Positions 8,606 to 18,259 of a DNA stretch of 64,000 nucleotides are shown in pieces. The first letter of the stretch is position 1; the number at the start of each line of letters is the position of its first letter. The notes beneath the pieces are model-generated. The model did not search any database and was not told the origin of the DNA. It was given only the letters and a program-made list of their open reading frames with translations. Source of the stretch: an uncultured Dorea sp. (GTDB taxonomy: Bacteria > Bacillota > Clostridia > Lachnospirales > Lachnospiraceae); assembly GCA_910579925.1 (NCBI GenBank), contig CAJTVY010000007.1, forward strand, positions 1-64,000, read 5' to 3'. A program made the position numbers and the translations under genes.

Positions 8606-9448
8606 TCACCTTCGGATCTGAGACGGCGTACCATGAAAACGCTCCCGGAACATCCTGCAGAACAGCTTATAATTCGTAAATCCATGCCGTTCCAGAATAC
8701 ACTTAAGCGTATCCGTCGTTGTAATCAGATCCTGGTAGATATGAGACAGCCGCACTTCATTCTGATACTCCAGAAACGTCAGACCCATATGCTTCTTAAA
8801 AAAACGGCAGAAATAACCGGATTCCAGAAACGCAACCTGCGCAATTTCCTTAAGTGGTATGGGCCGGGTATAATTCCTGGCAATATAATTCAGGACCTGA
8901 TTCAGACGGTTCAGATCCCTCTCCCTGCGGCTCAGATCCGCCCGGAAAATCTTTACGCTGAAATTATGATAAAGTTGAAACAGAATCTCAAAAAGCAGAC
9001 TGTTAAAACGCAGAATATATCCTTCCGGTCTGATCTCATTGACAACCTGCATCTGTAATAACGTCTCTTTGAAACGCATAAGCTTCGTTCGTTCCACCGG
9101 CTCCTCACAGGGATCCTTTAATACAAACTTAAGCTGCTCCACTTCAGGAAGATAAAGCTTTATAAAATCAACCGGTATCTGAAGTACGATTCCTGTATTA
9201 GACGAAGTGCATTTCGTAGAATGGATGACACAGGAATTGACCAGGAAACACTGCCCCTCCTCCACATGAAAAGCAGCGGATTCCACGGTCACATCCAGCT
9301 CCCCTTTCACCAGACAGACAATCTCAATCGCATCATGCCAGTGGTTCGGGCAATAGCTTCCCGTATCTTCCTGTGTAAAGAACCGCACGCCCATGGTCTC
9401 TGGAACCCGGATCATTTCATAAGTATGTTCCTTGTATTGCTCTGACAC
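8606..9448 (-). CDS. AraC-family transcriptional regulator, cupin sensor
   Basis: 280 residues: an N-terminal cupin sensor (about 1-120, with CPNHWHDAIEIVCLVKGEL typical of sugar-sensing AraC proteins) and a C-terminal double-HTH AraC domain (about 180-280; IARNYTRPIPLKEIAQVAFL and second HTH ending FRERFHGTPSQIR). Start is GTG at 9448 with GGAGG eight nucleotides upstream. Divergent from the GH5-GH43 operon with 190 bp between, so it is most likely the carbohydrate-responsive regulator of those glycosidases (inference). Confidence 0.9.
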   Translation of the reverse strand: MSEQYKEHTYEMIRVPETMGVRFFTQEDTGSYCPNHWHDAIEIVCLVKGELDVTVESAAFHVEEGQCFLVNSCVIHSTKCTSSNTGIVLQIPVDFIKLYLPEVEQLKFVLKDPCEEPVERTKLMRFKETLLQMQVVNEIRPEGYILRFNSLLFEILFQLYHNFSVKIFRADLSRRERDLNRLNQVLNYIARNYTRPIPLKEIAQVAFLESGYFCRFFKKHMGLTFLEYQNEVRLSHIYQDLITTTDTLKCILERHGFTNYKLFCRMFRERFHGTPSQIRR

Positions 9449-9640
9449 CTGTTCTTCCTCCGTTTCCCTGCATTTCTACCTTCATTTTATCCTTCCGGCA
9501 AGACATTTTCAATCTAAAAAAGAGAATATCGACCTATATTTTAGAGAATATACCATCTTTCTCTTCCCGCCCGTTCATGATAAACTTACTCTATCATCAA
9601 TACTGTAAGGGCACAAAAACCCACTGTAGGAGGAATGAAT

Positions 9641-10840
9641 ATGAACGTAAAAGGCGTCAATCTTGGAAACTGGCTGGTTCTGGAGAAATGGATGAGCCCG
9701 GCCCTATTTGAAGGCACAACGGCAGAAGACGAGTATTATCTTCCCCGTCAGCTTTCCCGCGAAGTGTACGAGGCGAGGATTCAGATTCACCGCTCGGAAT
9801 ATATTACGGAACGGGATTTTGTCACCATCAGATCTATCGGAATGGACACGGTGCGCATTCCTGTTCCCTACTTTATCTTTGGCGACAGAGAGCCTTTCAT
9901 CGGCTGTGTCCATGAACTGGACAAGGCGTTTCACTGGGCCGAAAAATACGGACTTCAGATTCTGATCGACCTGCACACGGCTCCCATGGGCCAGAACGGA
10001 TTTGACAACGGCGGAATCTGCGGCGTATGCAGATGGTCCCAGTGTCCCGAAGAAGTCGAATTCGTCCTTTCTGTTCTGGAACGGCTTGCGCAGCGTTATG
10101 GCGCCAGGAAGGGTCTCTGGGGAATCGAAGTTCTGAATGAACCGATTACAGAAAATATGTGGAAAACCATGAACGTACCCAGCCGTTATCCAGCCGCCGA
10201 TCAAGAGCTGGCAAAAGGTTCTGCCCCTAATACGCTTGCGTTTTTAAAAGACTTTTACCTGCGCGCATACGACAGACTCCGACGATTCCTGCCAAATGAA
10301 AAATACGTGGTGATCCACGATGGGTTCGAGCTTCTGGCATGGAAAGATTTCATGCAGGAGGAACAGTACGTCAATGTAGTCCTGGATACACATCAGTATC
10401 TGATGATGGCAGAAACACAAGGCTGCAGGCAGGAACTTGACGCATATCTGGCTTACATCGAGAACTGTTATAAGAAGGACATCGAAGAAATGCAGAAGTA
10501 TTTCCCAGTTGTCTGCGGCGAATGGTGCCTGTTTAACTCCCTTGCCTGCGGCTGCGATACGAGAGGCGGGCAGAGCGTATTAAACGGAGTGGAAGGAAAT
10601 GCCGAAGAATCATTAAACGATGAGGAAAAGAAACGTATTTACCAGGCCATTGCCAGAGCGCAGCTTGACGCCTGGAATGCAGGCAGCGGATATTTCTACT
10701 GGAGTTATAAGCTGCTGACAGACACAGTGAATGACAAAGGATGGGTCGGCTGGGACAGTTGGGATCTCGGAAGATGTGTTGATTTCGGCTGGTTTCCCCG
10801 TTGTGATTCTTTCTGTAAGGAAAGGAGCGAAAATTCATGA
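9641..10840 (+). CDS. Glycoside hydrolase family 5 (exo-beta-glucanase-like)
   Basis: A cytoplasmic retaining glycosidase with a (beta/alpha)8 barrel; no signal peptide is visible. About 399 residues. The opening GVNLGNWLVLEKWMSP is typical of the GH5_9 exo-1,3-glucanase-like subgroup. The acid/base Glu is in IEVLNEP and the nucleophile Glu in PVVCGEWC; DLHTAPMGQNG is also conserved. I prefer the ATG at 9641 over 9635 because AGGAGG then lies seven nucleotides away. Its stop overlaps the GH43 start (ATGA), so both are co-translated. Substrate is uncertain; probably short beta-glucoside or host/plant oligosaccharide taken up from outside. Confidence 0.88.
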   Translation: MNVKGVNLGNWLVLEKWMSPALFEGTTAEDEYYLPRQLSREVYEARIQIHRSEYITERDFVTIRSIGMDTVRIPVPYFIFGDREPFIGCVHELDKAFHWAEKYGLQILIDLHTAPMGQNGFDNGGICGVCRWSQCPEEVEFVLSVLERLAQRYGARKGLWGIEVLNEPITENMWKTMNVPSRYPAADQELAKGSAPNTLAFLKDFYLRAYDRLRRFLPNEKYVVIHDGFELLAWKDFMQEEQYVNVVLDTHQYLMMAETQGCRQELDAYLAYIENCYKKDIEEMQKYFPVVCGEWCLFNSLACGCDTRGGQSVLNGVEGNAEESLNDEEKKRIYQAIARAQLDAWNAGSGYFYWSYKLLTDTVNDKGWVGWDSWDLGRCVDFGWFPRCDSFCKERSENS

Positions 10841-12483
10841 TCCAGAATCCCATTTTTCCTGGTTTTAACCCGGATCCCTGTATCTGCCGGAAGGGGGACG
10901 ATTATTATGTGGCGGTTTCTACCTTTGAATGGTTCCCCGGAATTCCGGTATATCACTCGAAAGATTTAAAGAACTGGGAACTCTACACACATGTTCTGAC
11001 AGACGATACGGCGGTTGATTTAAAGAAGCTTCCAAGCGCAAAAGGAATCTGGGCTCCCTGTCTGACCTATTGTGAAGCAGAAGACCTGTTCTATGTGGTA
11101 TACGGCGTCATGAATTCCATGAACGCCCGGTATTTTGACGTAGATAACTATCTGGTAACTGCCAAGGACATGAAAGGCCCCTGGAGTGAACCTGTTTATC
11201 TTCATTCCTCCGGGTTTGACGCTTCCATGTTTCATGACGACGACGGAAAGAAATATATCGTTTCCCTGGAATGGGAAACTCGGGAAGGCTATGAGAAACC
11301 CGGGGCGATCTGTATGGTGGAATATTCCCCGGAAAAAAAGGAGATCATCGGCTATCCCAGACGGATGTGGCACGGCGGCACAGACCGGGGCTGTATTGAA
11401 GCGCCCCATCTGACGAAGAGGAGAGCATACTATTACATCATGTGCGCAGAAGGCGGCACGGGATACAATCATTGTGTAACCATGGGACGCTCCGCCCAGG
11501 TGTGGGGACCTTACGAGAAGGATCCGAAAAATCCGATTGTCACCAGTGTCCCCGGCGAATCCTATGAGCGGCACGACCCGGATCATCTGAAACCAAGATA
11601 TTATAACCCGGATTCTGTCTTACAGAAATCCGGCCATGGAAGCTATGTAGAGCTTCCCACAGGGGAAGTCTATCTGGTACATCTGACCGCAAGACCTTTT
11701 GTACCGGAACTAAGGTGTACCCTGGGACGGGAGACCGCCATTCAGAAAATGATATGGACGGACGACGGCTGGCTTAGAATGGCAGACGGCAGCAACCTGG
11801 CAAAGCTGGAAGTGCCGGAACCTTCCCTGCCGGAAGCACCATTACCGCAAATCCCAGATTTTGACGATTTTGACGGGGAAGAACTGGGGAATTATTACTA
11901 TTCGCCCCGGATCATGCCCCAGTCGTTTGCAGACGTGAAAGCAAGGCCGGGTTACGTGAGAATCCGGGGACAGGAATCCCGCACGTCGCTGAACCGCGTC
12001 AGCATCCTTGCCCGGAAACTGACCAGCGTCTATGCCCGGATTACCACAAAGATGGAATTTATTCCCGAAGTCCATCAGCACAGCGCCGGGCTGATTCTTT
12101 ATTACGACAACATGAATTATATTAACCTTAGAAAATATCACAGCGAAACCCTGGGACAAAGCGCAATATCCGTCATTCATCTGGAAAACGGGGAGAAGAC
12201 CGAATTTCTGAACACACGTATCCCCGTGGATGATGTACCGATTTATCTGCGGCTTTTCATTCAGGGCCGGAAGTCCTGGTTTGAGTGGAGTTACGACAAT
12301 AAAAATTACCAAAAGATCGGGCGCACCTTTGACACTACCAGGTTTTCAGATGAATACTGCCGCTATGGGGAATTTACCGGAACCATGGTGGGGATTACCT
12401 GTGCGGACCGGGTAAAACATACCCATTACGCAGACTTCGATTTCTTCGAGTATATGGCCGATGAAACAAGTGCGGTTGACTAG
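10837..12483 (+). CDS. Glycoside hydrolase family 43 (beta-xylosidase-like)
   Basis: 548 residues: a five-bladed beta-propeller (about 1-320) followed by the C-terminal beta-sandwich of XynB-type enzymes (about 335-540). Catalytic features: FPGFNPDPCI with the general base Asp near residue 10, the pKa-modulating Asp in SGFDASMFHDDDG, and the acid Glu in DRGCIEAPHL. The enzyme inverts and releases xylose or arabinose from oligosaccharide ends. No signal peptide, so it acts on imported sugars. It is translationally coupled to the GH5 gene and followed by a terminator at 12517-12545. Confidence 0.9.
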   Translation: MIQNPIFPGFNPDPCICRKGDDYYVAVSTFEWFPGIPVYHSKDLKNWELYTHVLTDDTAVDLKKLPSAKGIWAPCLTYCEAEDLFYVVYGVMNSMNARYFDVDNYLVTAKDMKGPWSEPVYLHSSGFDASMFHDDDGKKYIVSLEWETREGYEKPGAICMVEYSPEKKEIIGYPRRMWHGGTDRGCIEAPHLTKRRAYYYIMCAEGGTGYNHCVTMGRSAQVWGPYEKDPKNPIVTSVPGESYERHDPDHLKPRYYNPDSVLQKSGHGSYVELPTGEVYLVHLTARPFVPELRCTLGRETAIQKMIWTDDGWLRMADGSNLAKLEVPEPSLPEAPLPQIPDFDDFDGEELGNYYYSPRIMPQSFADVKARPGYVRIRGQESRTSLNRVSILARKLTSVYARITTKMEFIPEVHQHSAGLILYYDNMNYINLRKYHSETLGQSAISVIHLENGEKTEFLNTRIPVDDVPIYLRLFIQGRKSWFEWSYDNKNYQKIGRTFDTTRFSDEYCRYGEFTGTMVGITCADRVKHTHYADFDFFEYMADETSAVD

Positions 12484-12516
12484 TGTGTCGTCACGCTAGA
12501 AAAGCTCCTTAAGGAG

Positions 12517-12545
12517 ACAGGGCTGACAACATGCAGCCCTTTTCT
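12517..12545 (+). terminator. Rho-independent terminator after GH43
   Basis: Stem AGGGCTG / CAGCCCT with an 8-nt loop followed by TTTTCTT, about 35 nt after the GH43 stop codon. Confidence 0.8.
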
Positions 12546-12664
12546 TAATTTACACCAGTCAGAATTCCTCAATTTTGTAACATTTCCACATCCTTTTTCT
12601 ATATTCCGTTTAAAATATGGTAAAATAGTCAGATACCCAAAAGATTAGACAAGGAGGTAACAGA

Positions 12665-15600
12665 ATGTTTGATAAATTGTTCAGTCCTGTCAGAATCAGA
12701 GACATGGAGTTAAGAAACCGGGTCATTCTTCCTTCAATGGGAACTAAATTTGCAGGAAAGGCATGTTTTGTGACCCAGAAACTGATTGATTATCATGTGG
12801 CACGCGCCAAAGGCGGATGTGGCCTGAACATGGTCGAGGTGTGCAGCGTCCACACACCCAGTGCGCCGAGAGGCTATCTCTCCGTCAGCGATGATGAATA
12901 CATACCGGGGCTGAAAACTCTGACAGACGCAATCCACGCAGCCGGAGGAAAAGCAGGACTTCAGCTCTGGCAGGGAAGCCTGGCGGTAGGAATGGATAAG
13001 ACGGCACAGCTTCTTCTTGCCAGCGATATGCAGGTCTCACCGGAGATGACCATCCCCGGAATCACCACAGAACAGATCGAAGAGATTGTACAATGCTATG
13101 GAGCCGCCGCAAAAAGAGCCGTGGAAGCAGGCTTTGACTGCATAGAATTCCACTGTGCGCACACGTATCTGCCACATTCCTTTCTATCTGCCGGAATCAA
13201 TCACCGGACAGACGAATACGGTGGTACATTCAAGAATCGGGCAAAGTTCCCCCTTCAGTGCATCCGTGCCATACGGGCGCAGATTCCGCAAGGCATGCCC
13301 TTATTAATGAGAATCGGCGCGCACGATGATTATTTTAAGAATGGGCTGACCATCCAGGAAGTCATTGATTTCTGTAAGCTTGCAGGAGAAGCCGGCGTGG
13401 ACGTGCTTGATATTTCCCGTGGAAACATTCTGACAGCCGGACTTAAGTACGAGGTTCCCCCTGTGGACATCCCTAATGCCTATAACATCGAGAATGCTGC
13501 AAGAATCCGCAGGGAGACGGGCATGATGACGATTGGCGTCGGAAGGATCAACACAGCGGAGCTTGCAGAACAGATTTTGAAAGAGGATAAAGTCGACCTG
13601 ATTGTCATGGGGCGAGCCCAGCTCGTGGATCCGGACTTCTGCAACAAAGCGGCCGCCGGGAATACGGCCGATATTGATTACTGCGTAGGTTGTAACCAGG
13701 GCTGCTATGACAGTTGTGAAGATGTGGAAATTCCCTGTATCACCTGTCTTCGGAATCCTGCGGTTGGGCGGGAGGCTGAGTGCTCGCTGATCCCGGCCGA
13801 AGAACCGAAGACCGTGCTGATCGCAGGCGGCGGTATCGCAGGCCTTGAAGCCGCCATCACTCTGAAAAAGCGGAACCATCAACCGATTCTGTGCGAAGCG
13901 ACAGATATTCTTGGCGGACAGTTCCTGCTTGCAGGAGAGACGCCCAGAAAGGCTGAGATGAAGAAAGCGGTCATATCCATGGGCGAAAAAGCCAGACGGC
14001 TTGGCGTTGACATCCGCATGAATACGAGCGTAACCCCGGAACTGATTGCCAGGCTGAATCCACACACAGTCATCAATGCGACCGGAGCCGCACCTGCACT
14101 GCCTGAGATTCCGGGCACAGATAAAGGCTTTGTAATCCATTCCCACAATATACTGGCAGAGAAGAAATCCCTGTCTGGAAACGTGGTTGTCATCGGCGGT
14201 GATATGGCCGGAATGGGTATTGCAGAATATCTCGCAGAAAAGGGTGCGAAAGTAACCGTTTTAGAAAAACAGAAGGATGTCTGCACAAACATGGGCAGCA
14301 CCAGAAAGATCTGCGTGAAAGAAATCGTTGCGTCTGCCGGAATCAAGACAGTGACAGAGATAACGGTAACAGAGATAACGGATCATGGGGTGATTGGCCA
14401 GAAGAACGGAAAAGCCGTTGAATTTCCTTGCGACTATGTGGTGATAAGCAGCGTAAAGAAAAGGGATGGAAGCGCTCTTTCACAAGCTTGTTATGACCGT
14501 AAGATCGGATATTATGAAGTAGGCGATGCCGGGCTTGCGCGGTATGCGCTTCAGGCAACCAGGGAAGCCTTTGACGCAGCTCTCACCTTTGACCGGCCGG
14601 GAGAGCATGAAGTGGTTTCCGTACCGAAAAAAGTGGTATTCCTGACAGGCGGCACCGGCACGATGGGACAGGAGACGTTAAAGCAGCTTCTTGCCAGAAA
14701 TAACCGTTTCCATGTACGGGCACTGGTACTTCCAACAGAGAAAGACACCGCAGTCATTAAAAAATATGCATGTCCTTCACTGGAAGTCATCTGGGGTGAT
14801 ATGGCAGATTACGATACAATCCGAAAGGGTGTCGACGGCGCAGATTATGTGCTTCACATCGCAGCTATGGTTTCTCCCGCCGCTGACCAGTATCCGGAAC
14901 AGACCTTATACACAAATATCGGTTCTACGCTGAACATCATTAAGGCGATCAAAGAACAGCCGGATCCAGATAAGGTACATCTGGTATATATCGGTTCCAT
15001 CGCAATGACCGGCGGACGAACAGAGCCGGTCCACTGGGGAAGAGTCGGAGACCCGATCAATCCTTCTATCTTCGATTACTATGCGCTGTCGAAAGTATTT
15101 TCCGAACTGGCAGTCTTTGATTCGGGCCTGAAGCACTGGGTTTCTATCCGGCAGAGCGGCCAGCATCCCGTAGCCGAGGGTGCCGGAGATCAGCCAATCG
15201 TCTTCCACCAGCCTCCGAACTACGTGGTAGAATGGAGCACTGCCATAGAATCCGGAATCTGTATGGCGAATATCTGCGAGGCTTTTGTTCCGGAATCTTT
15301 CTGGAGAAAAAGTTATAACTTAAGCAGCGGACCAGGATACCGCCTTACAAGCTGGGAACTGATGGATTTAAGCCTTGGCGCATTCGGAATCGGACTGAAA
15401 GATCTGTATGATGCAGACATGCTTGCGCTGTATAACTTCCATGGACATTACTTCAGCGACAGTGATAAACTGGATGATATCCTGCATTTCCGTTGCATCC
15501 CGGCAGAACAATACTGGGGCGGCGTACAGGATGAGATGCGCAGAATGGCGGCGAATCCCATGATTCGTTCTATGTTCCCGACAGCCGAAGAGATGAAAGC

Positions 15601-16129
15601 AAAAAATATCGAAATCGGCCGCAGGCGGATGGGTACTTACTGGATGTTTGAGAATAATGAAGAAGACTGGATCAAAGCCTTCTTTGGCTCCAGGGAAAAA
15701 CAGAAAGCAATCAAAGGATGGGACGAGTTCGATCTGCACCATCCCAGCGAAGAAGCGACTTACCTTGACCATGGTTATGACGAGACAAAGTCTCTTGAAG
15801 AACTGACTTTAGACGACTTGAAAAAAGCGGCAGAATTCCGGGGCGGCCAATGTCTGGCCCAGGAAGTACCGGATATCTACACACCTGTGAAATGGAGTTG
15901 TGCAGACGGTCATGAATTTATGATGTCGGTAAATGCCGTTCTGCACGGCGGCCACTGGTGCCCGGAATGTCTTTCACATGAGTGGCGGTATGGACAGATT
16001 GCAAAGAAGAATCCTTTCTACGCCCAGGTGTGGACTCCTCTTCATGGCGAAGGGGACGATTATGTGATTCCGATGGAATACAGCGGGTATGACATAGCGA
16101 AAGAACTGAGAGAAAAATTAGGAATGTAA
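12665..16129 (+). CDS. Fusion: BaiCD-type flavin oxidoreductase + extended SDR (3beta-HSD-like) + zinc-ribbon-like tail
   Basis: 1154 residues in one frame. Residues 1-650 are a complete 2-enoate/dienoyl reductase of the BaiCD/BaiH type: FMN barrel opening FDKLFSPVRIRDMELRNRV, a 4Fe-4S site at Cys340, 343, 347 and 361, then FAD/NAD Rossmann motifs (VLIAGGGIAGLEAA near 383 and VVVIGGDMAGMG). Residues about 655-960 are an extended SDR with TGGTGTMGQ and an active-site YxxxK near 806-810 (YALSK), resembling 3beta-hydroxysteroid dehydrogenase/isomerases. The tail has C1079, H1083, C1099 and C1102 in a CxxGH...CPEC arrangement like a zinc ribbon. The reductase part is close in style to the BaiCD-like protein at 25783-27705, so a steroid or bile-acid-like enone substrate is plausible, with the SDR supplying or consuming the 3-oxo group. 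It is monocistronic and convergent with the ATP-grasp operon. Domains are clear; substrate is inference. Confidence 0.88.
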   Translation: MFDKLFSPVRIRDMELRNRVILPSMGTKFAGKACFVTQKLIDYHVARAKGGCGLNMVEVCSVHTPSAPRGYLSVSDDEYIPGLKTLTDAIHAAGGKAGLQLWQGSLAVGMDKTAQLLLASDMQVSPEMTIPGITTEQIEEIVQCYGAAAKRAVEAGFDCIEFHCAHTYLPHSFLSAGINHRTDEYGGTFKNRAKFPLQCIRAIRAQIPQGMPLLMRIGAHDDYFKNGLTIQEVIDFCKLAGEAGVDVLDISRGNILTAGLKYEVPPVDIPNAYNIENAARIRRETGMMTIGVGRINTAELAEQILKEDKVDLIVMGRAQLVDPDFCNKAAAGNTADIDYCVGCNQGCYDSCEDVEIPCITCLRNPAVGREAECSLIPAEEPKTVLIAGGGIAGLEAAITLKKRNHQPILCEATDILGGQFLLAGETPRKAEMKKAVISMGEKARRLGVDIRMNTSVTPELIARLNPHTVINATGAAPALPEIPGTDKGFVIHSHNILAEKKSLSGNVVVIGGDMAGMGIAEYLAEKGAKVTVLEKQKDVCTNMGSTRKICVKEIVASAGIKTVTEITVTEITDHGVIGQKNGKAVEFPCDYVVISSVKKRDGSALSQACYDRKIGYYEVGDAGLARYALQATREAFDAALTFDRPGEHEVVSVPKKVVFLTGGTGTMGQETLKQLLARNNRFHVRALVLPTEKDTAVIKKYACPSLEVIWGDMADYDTIRKGVDGADYVLHIAAMVSPAADQYPEQTLYTNIGSTLNIIKAIKEQPDPDKVHLVYIGSIAMTGGRTEPVHWGRVGDPINPSIFDYYALSKVFSELAVFDSGLKHWVSIRQSGQHPVAEGAGDQPIVFHQPPNYVVEWSTAIESGICMANICEAFVPESFWRKSYNLSSGPGYRLTSWELMDLSLGAFGIGLKDLYDADMLALYNFHGHYFSDSDKLDDILHFRCIPAEQYWGGVQDEMRRMAANPMIRSMFPTAEEMKAKNIEIGRRRMGTYWMFENNEEDWIKAFFGSREKQKAIKGWDEFDLHHPSEEATYLDHGYDETKSLEELTLDDLKKAAEFRGGQCLAQEVPDIYTPVKWSCADGHEFMMSVNAVLHGGHWCPECLSHEWRYGQIAKKNPFYAQVWTPLHGEGDDYVIPMEYSGYDIAKELREKLGM

Positions 16130-16140
16130 CCGCAGAACAC

Positions 16141-16197
16141 AATTTGGACGGTCGGGAGAATGCGTCTATATACACTCATTTCCCGACCGTCCAAATT
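16141..16197. terminator. Bidirectional terminator, 17-bp perfect inverted repeat
   Basis: Arms AATTTGGACGGTCGGGA (16141-16157) and its exact complement (16181-16197) around a 23-nt loop. It separates two convergent genes and its right arm overlaps the stop codon (16196-16198) of the minus-strand ATP-grasp gene. Confidence 0.8.
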
Positions 16198-17269
16198 AGT
16201 TACAAACCTTGGATTTCTCACTATACTGATTTGGATCTCCGTAATAATCCCAAAGCATCGCCTCGAATTTATCATGAACCCCATGTTTTGCAGGAGCCTG
16301 CACGATATTCATCCCCGGATTATGGTTTCCCTCAATCAGTTCCAGCCTTCCGTCCGAAAGAATCGCCACGTCCCATCCCACGACGCGCAGACAGGGCAGT
16401 TCTTTTGATGCTTCCCTGCACAGTTCCACCACTTCTTCCCATTGGGGAATCTGCATTCCTTTGAACTTCACCTTACTCATGGGATGAACCTCATATCTGT
16501 TGGAGCACTCATCGATGCCGTCCGTCATAATCTTACCGTCCGCAGGGTTAATCTCGCAGAAGATCCCCCCTCCATGGGCGTTATCCACGCATAATCCGTT
16601 ATTTCCCACACGCAGCCCGCATCCAAAAACTTCAAAGCGGTCTTTGCACCGGAAGGTAATCACACGCAGCGTATTCAACGACGTAGGATGAAATACTGCC
16701 AGCTCCTCACAGGATTCCACGAATTCCTCTGCAAGATATTTACCATCGCACATCTTCTCATAAAATTCCCGGGAATCCTTCTTTTCCCGGAACTCTTCTT
16801 CCGTCAGTTTCAGAAACCCGATCCCCCAGCTGGAATACTGGGGCTTAAGAGCAATTCTGTGATATCTGTAAATGAATTCGCAGAACTCCTCGTAGGTCGC
16901 TTCCGGCACATAAAGCCATCCTCTATGGATAAAACGTGTGAAATTCTGAAGAAACCGGACCTTGCTTTTCAGATACGGCTCCGAGTCACTGTTATACGGC
17001 CTCATCAGCCGCGTTGCTTCCACGTCGGTAAGATATTTTTTCTGTTCCTCCGTACTCAGATTGTAGAAACCAAAGATCATATACTCTGACTGGGATACCC
17101 TCTTCTCCGGGTTGTGTCTGCGGACCTTAAGATAGTCATGGAACAGCTTATTCTTATGAAACCCTTCCGGGAACTGATTCAGACCTTTGATATAGGTCAT
17201 AAATTTTTTTCGCAGAACCGGATAGGCTCGTATGTTCTTTACAAGATAATTTTCCGTTAAAATACTCAT
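16196..17269 (-). CDS. ATP-grasp protein, sugar-transfer-associated type
   Basis: About 357 residues of the ATP-grasp family found in polysaccharide loci (PF14397-like). The N-terminal third is helical and basic. The ATP-grasp core begins near YVPEATYEEF, with RIALKPQYSSWGIGF as the nucleotide-binding loop, YLAEEFVESCEEL as the adenine-contact segment, LNTLRVITFRC, a glycine-rich GGGIFCEI strand, and metal ligands in GWDVAIL and LIEGNHNPGMN. Such proteins are expected to form an acyl phosphate and ligate it to an amine or hydroxyl. The ATG at 17269 overlaps the upstream stop (ATGA) with GGAG eight nucleotides before it. Last gene of the nine-gene operon; its closest relatives are the other three ST-type ATP-grasp genes here, suggesting duplication. 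Confidence 0.85.
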   Translation of the reverse strand: MSILTENYLVKNIRAYPVLRKKFMTYIKGLNQFPEGFHKNKLFHDYLKVRRHNPEKRVSQSEYMIFGFYNLSTEEQKKYLTDVEATRLMRPYNSDSEPYLKSKVRFLQNFTRFIHRGWLYVPEATYEEFCEFIYRYHRIALKPQYSSWGIGFLKLTEEEFREKKDSREFYEKMCDGKYLAEEFVESCEELAVFHPTSLNTLRVITFRCKDRFEVFGCGLRVGNNGLCVDNAHGGGIFCEINPADGKIMTDGIDECSNRYEVHPMSKVKFKGMQIPQWEEVVELCREASKELPCLRVVGWDVAILSDGRLELIEGNHNPGMNIVQAPAKHGVHDKFEAMLWDYYGDPNQYSEKSKVCN

Positions 17270-18240
17270 ATTAAGCACTCCTTTATCAGCGGGTACTTCC
17301 CGATCTTATCTAACTGAATAATATTGCCGCCGGGCCAGTGGCAGTTTCCTTCGATCAGTTCCGCCCCCTTAGGCGTAACCGCAATATCCCAGCCTACATA
17401 GCCTAGTTCCGGCATACGTTCCATAGCTCCCGCCGCACAGGCTCTGACCTCTTCCCAGAAAGGCAGGCGAAAGCCCGGCATATAGACCGATGAACCGGGA
17501 TGGCGTTCATAGTCCCGAATCTGTGTATTGTTCCGGCCAGGTCCCGTGACGACTCCGGTCTCCAGATCCAGCGGATAGGCGATTCCGCCCGAATGGAAAT
17601 TATCGGCGAAAGCCTCCTGACTTCCGCATTTCAGGCAGGCTCCTATCAGCCGTATTGTCCCTTTCTGGTCCCTGGCGCCATTAATACGAACAGAATTGAC
17701 ACAGGAACTGATTGCTGCCAGAGCTTCATGCTGGCATATGAACTGCTCTGCTAAAAGCTTTTTGTTTCTGCACTTTTCAAAGAGGACTTTCCGGTCTTTC
17801 ACATCCGCCGTACAGATCTTCTCGATCCCCTGTCCCATGATTCCTACGTCCGGTTTTAGAATCACCGTCTCATGCATATCAAAAAATGTCGAGAACTCCT
17901 CGTAGGTTACCTCTGGAACATAAATAGTTTCCCGATGTATAAAATCAGAAAAAAAAGAATAAAACAGATGTTTCTGAGACATGATCCGGTTATTCTCCCT
18001 GGTCATGGCCTGGTTCAGTTCCCGGTCTGCCATAGCCGACCGCCCCGAAGTCAGATAATCGAACCTCTCCTCATCGCTCAGTTCATAGAAACGAAGCACA
18101 AAATAGTTCTCCGGCGAAGCCATATGCCGGTAACCGCAGCGCACCGCATCCAGAACATAGGCAGCGGTGATGCCGCCCCGCTGCCTCTTAAGCTGTTTTG
18201 CCATCTGATAGATCTTTTTTCCGGTACTTAAGCGCGACAT
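17266..18240 (-). CDS. ATP-grasp protein, sugar-transfer-associated type
   Basis: 324 residues and the same fold as its neighbour: helical N terminus, YVPEVTYEEFSTFF, the ATP-binding ETVILKPDVGIMGQGIEK, LLAEQFICQHEAL, SVRINGA, a FHSGGIAYPLD strand, and metal/catalytic residues in GYVGWDIAV and ELIEGNCHWPGGN. Coupled to the following gene by a 4-bp overlap. Presumably a ligase adding an amino acid or other carboxylate to a surface glycan precursor; the acceptor is not known. Confidence 0.85.
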   Translation of the reverse strand: MSRLSTGKKIYQMAKQLKRQRGGITAAYVLDAVRCGYRHMASPENYFVLRFYELSDEERFDYLTSGRSAMADRELNQAMTRENNRIMSQKHLFYSFFSDFIHRETIYVPEVTYEEFSTFFDMHETVILKPDVGIMGQGIEKICTADVKDRKVLFEKCRNKKLLAEQFICQHEALAAISSCVNSVRINGARDQKGTIRLIGACLKCGSQEAFADNFHSGGIAYPLDLETGVVTGPGRNNTQIRDYERHPGSSVYMPGFRLPFWEEVRACAAGAMERMPELGYVGWDIAVTPKGAELIEGNCHWPGGNIIQLDKIGKYPLIKECLI

Positions 18241-18259
18241 CTCTTCGCCTCATTTCCTT

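Noticed and set aside
13304..14346. Two long minus-strand frames inside the fusion reductase gene
   Set aside because: They are antisense shadows of a strongly conserved coding region; no motifs and no ribosome sites.
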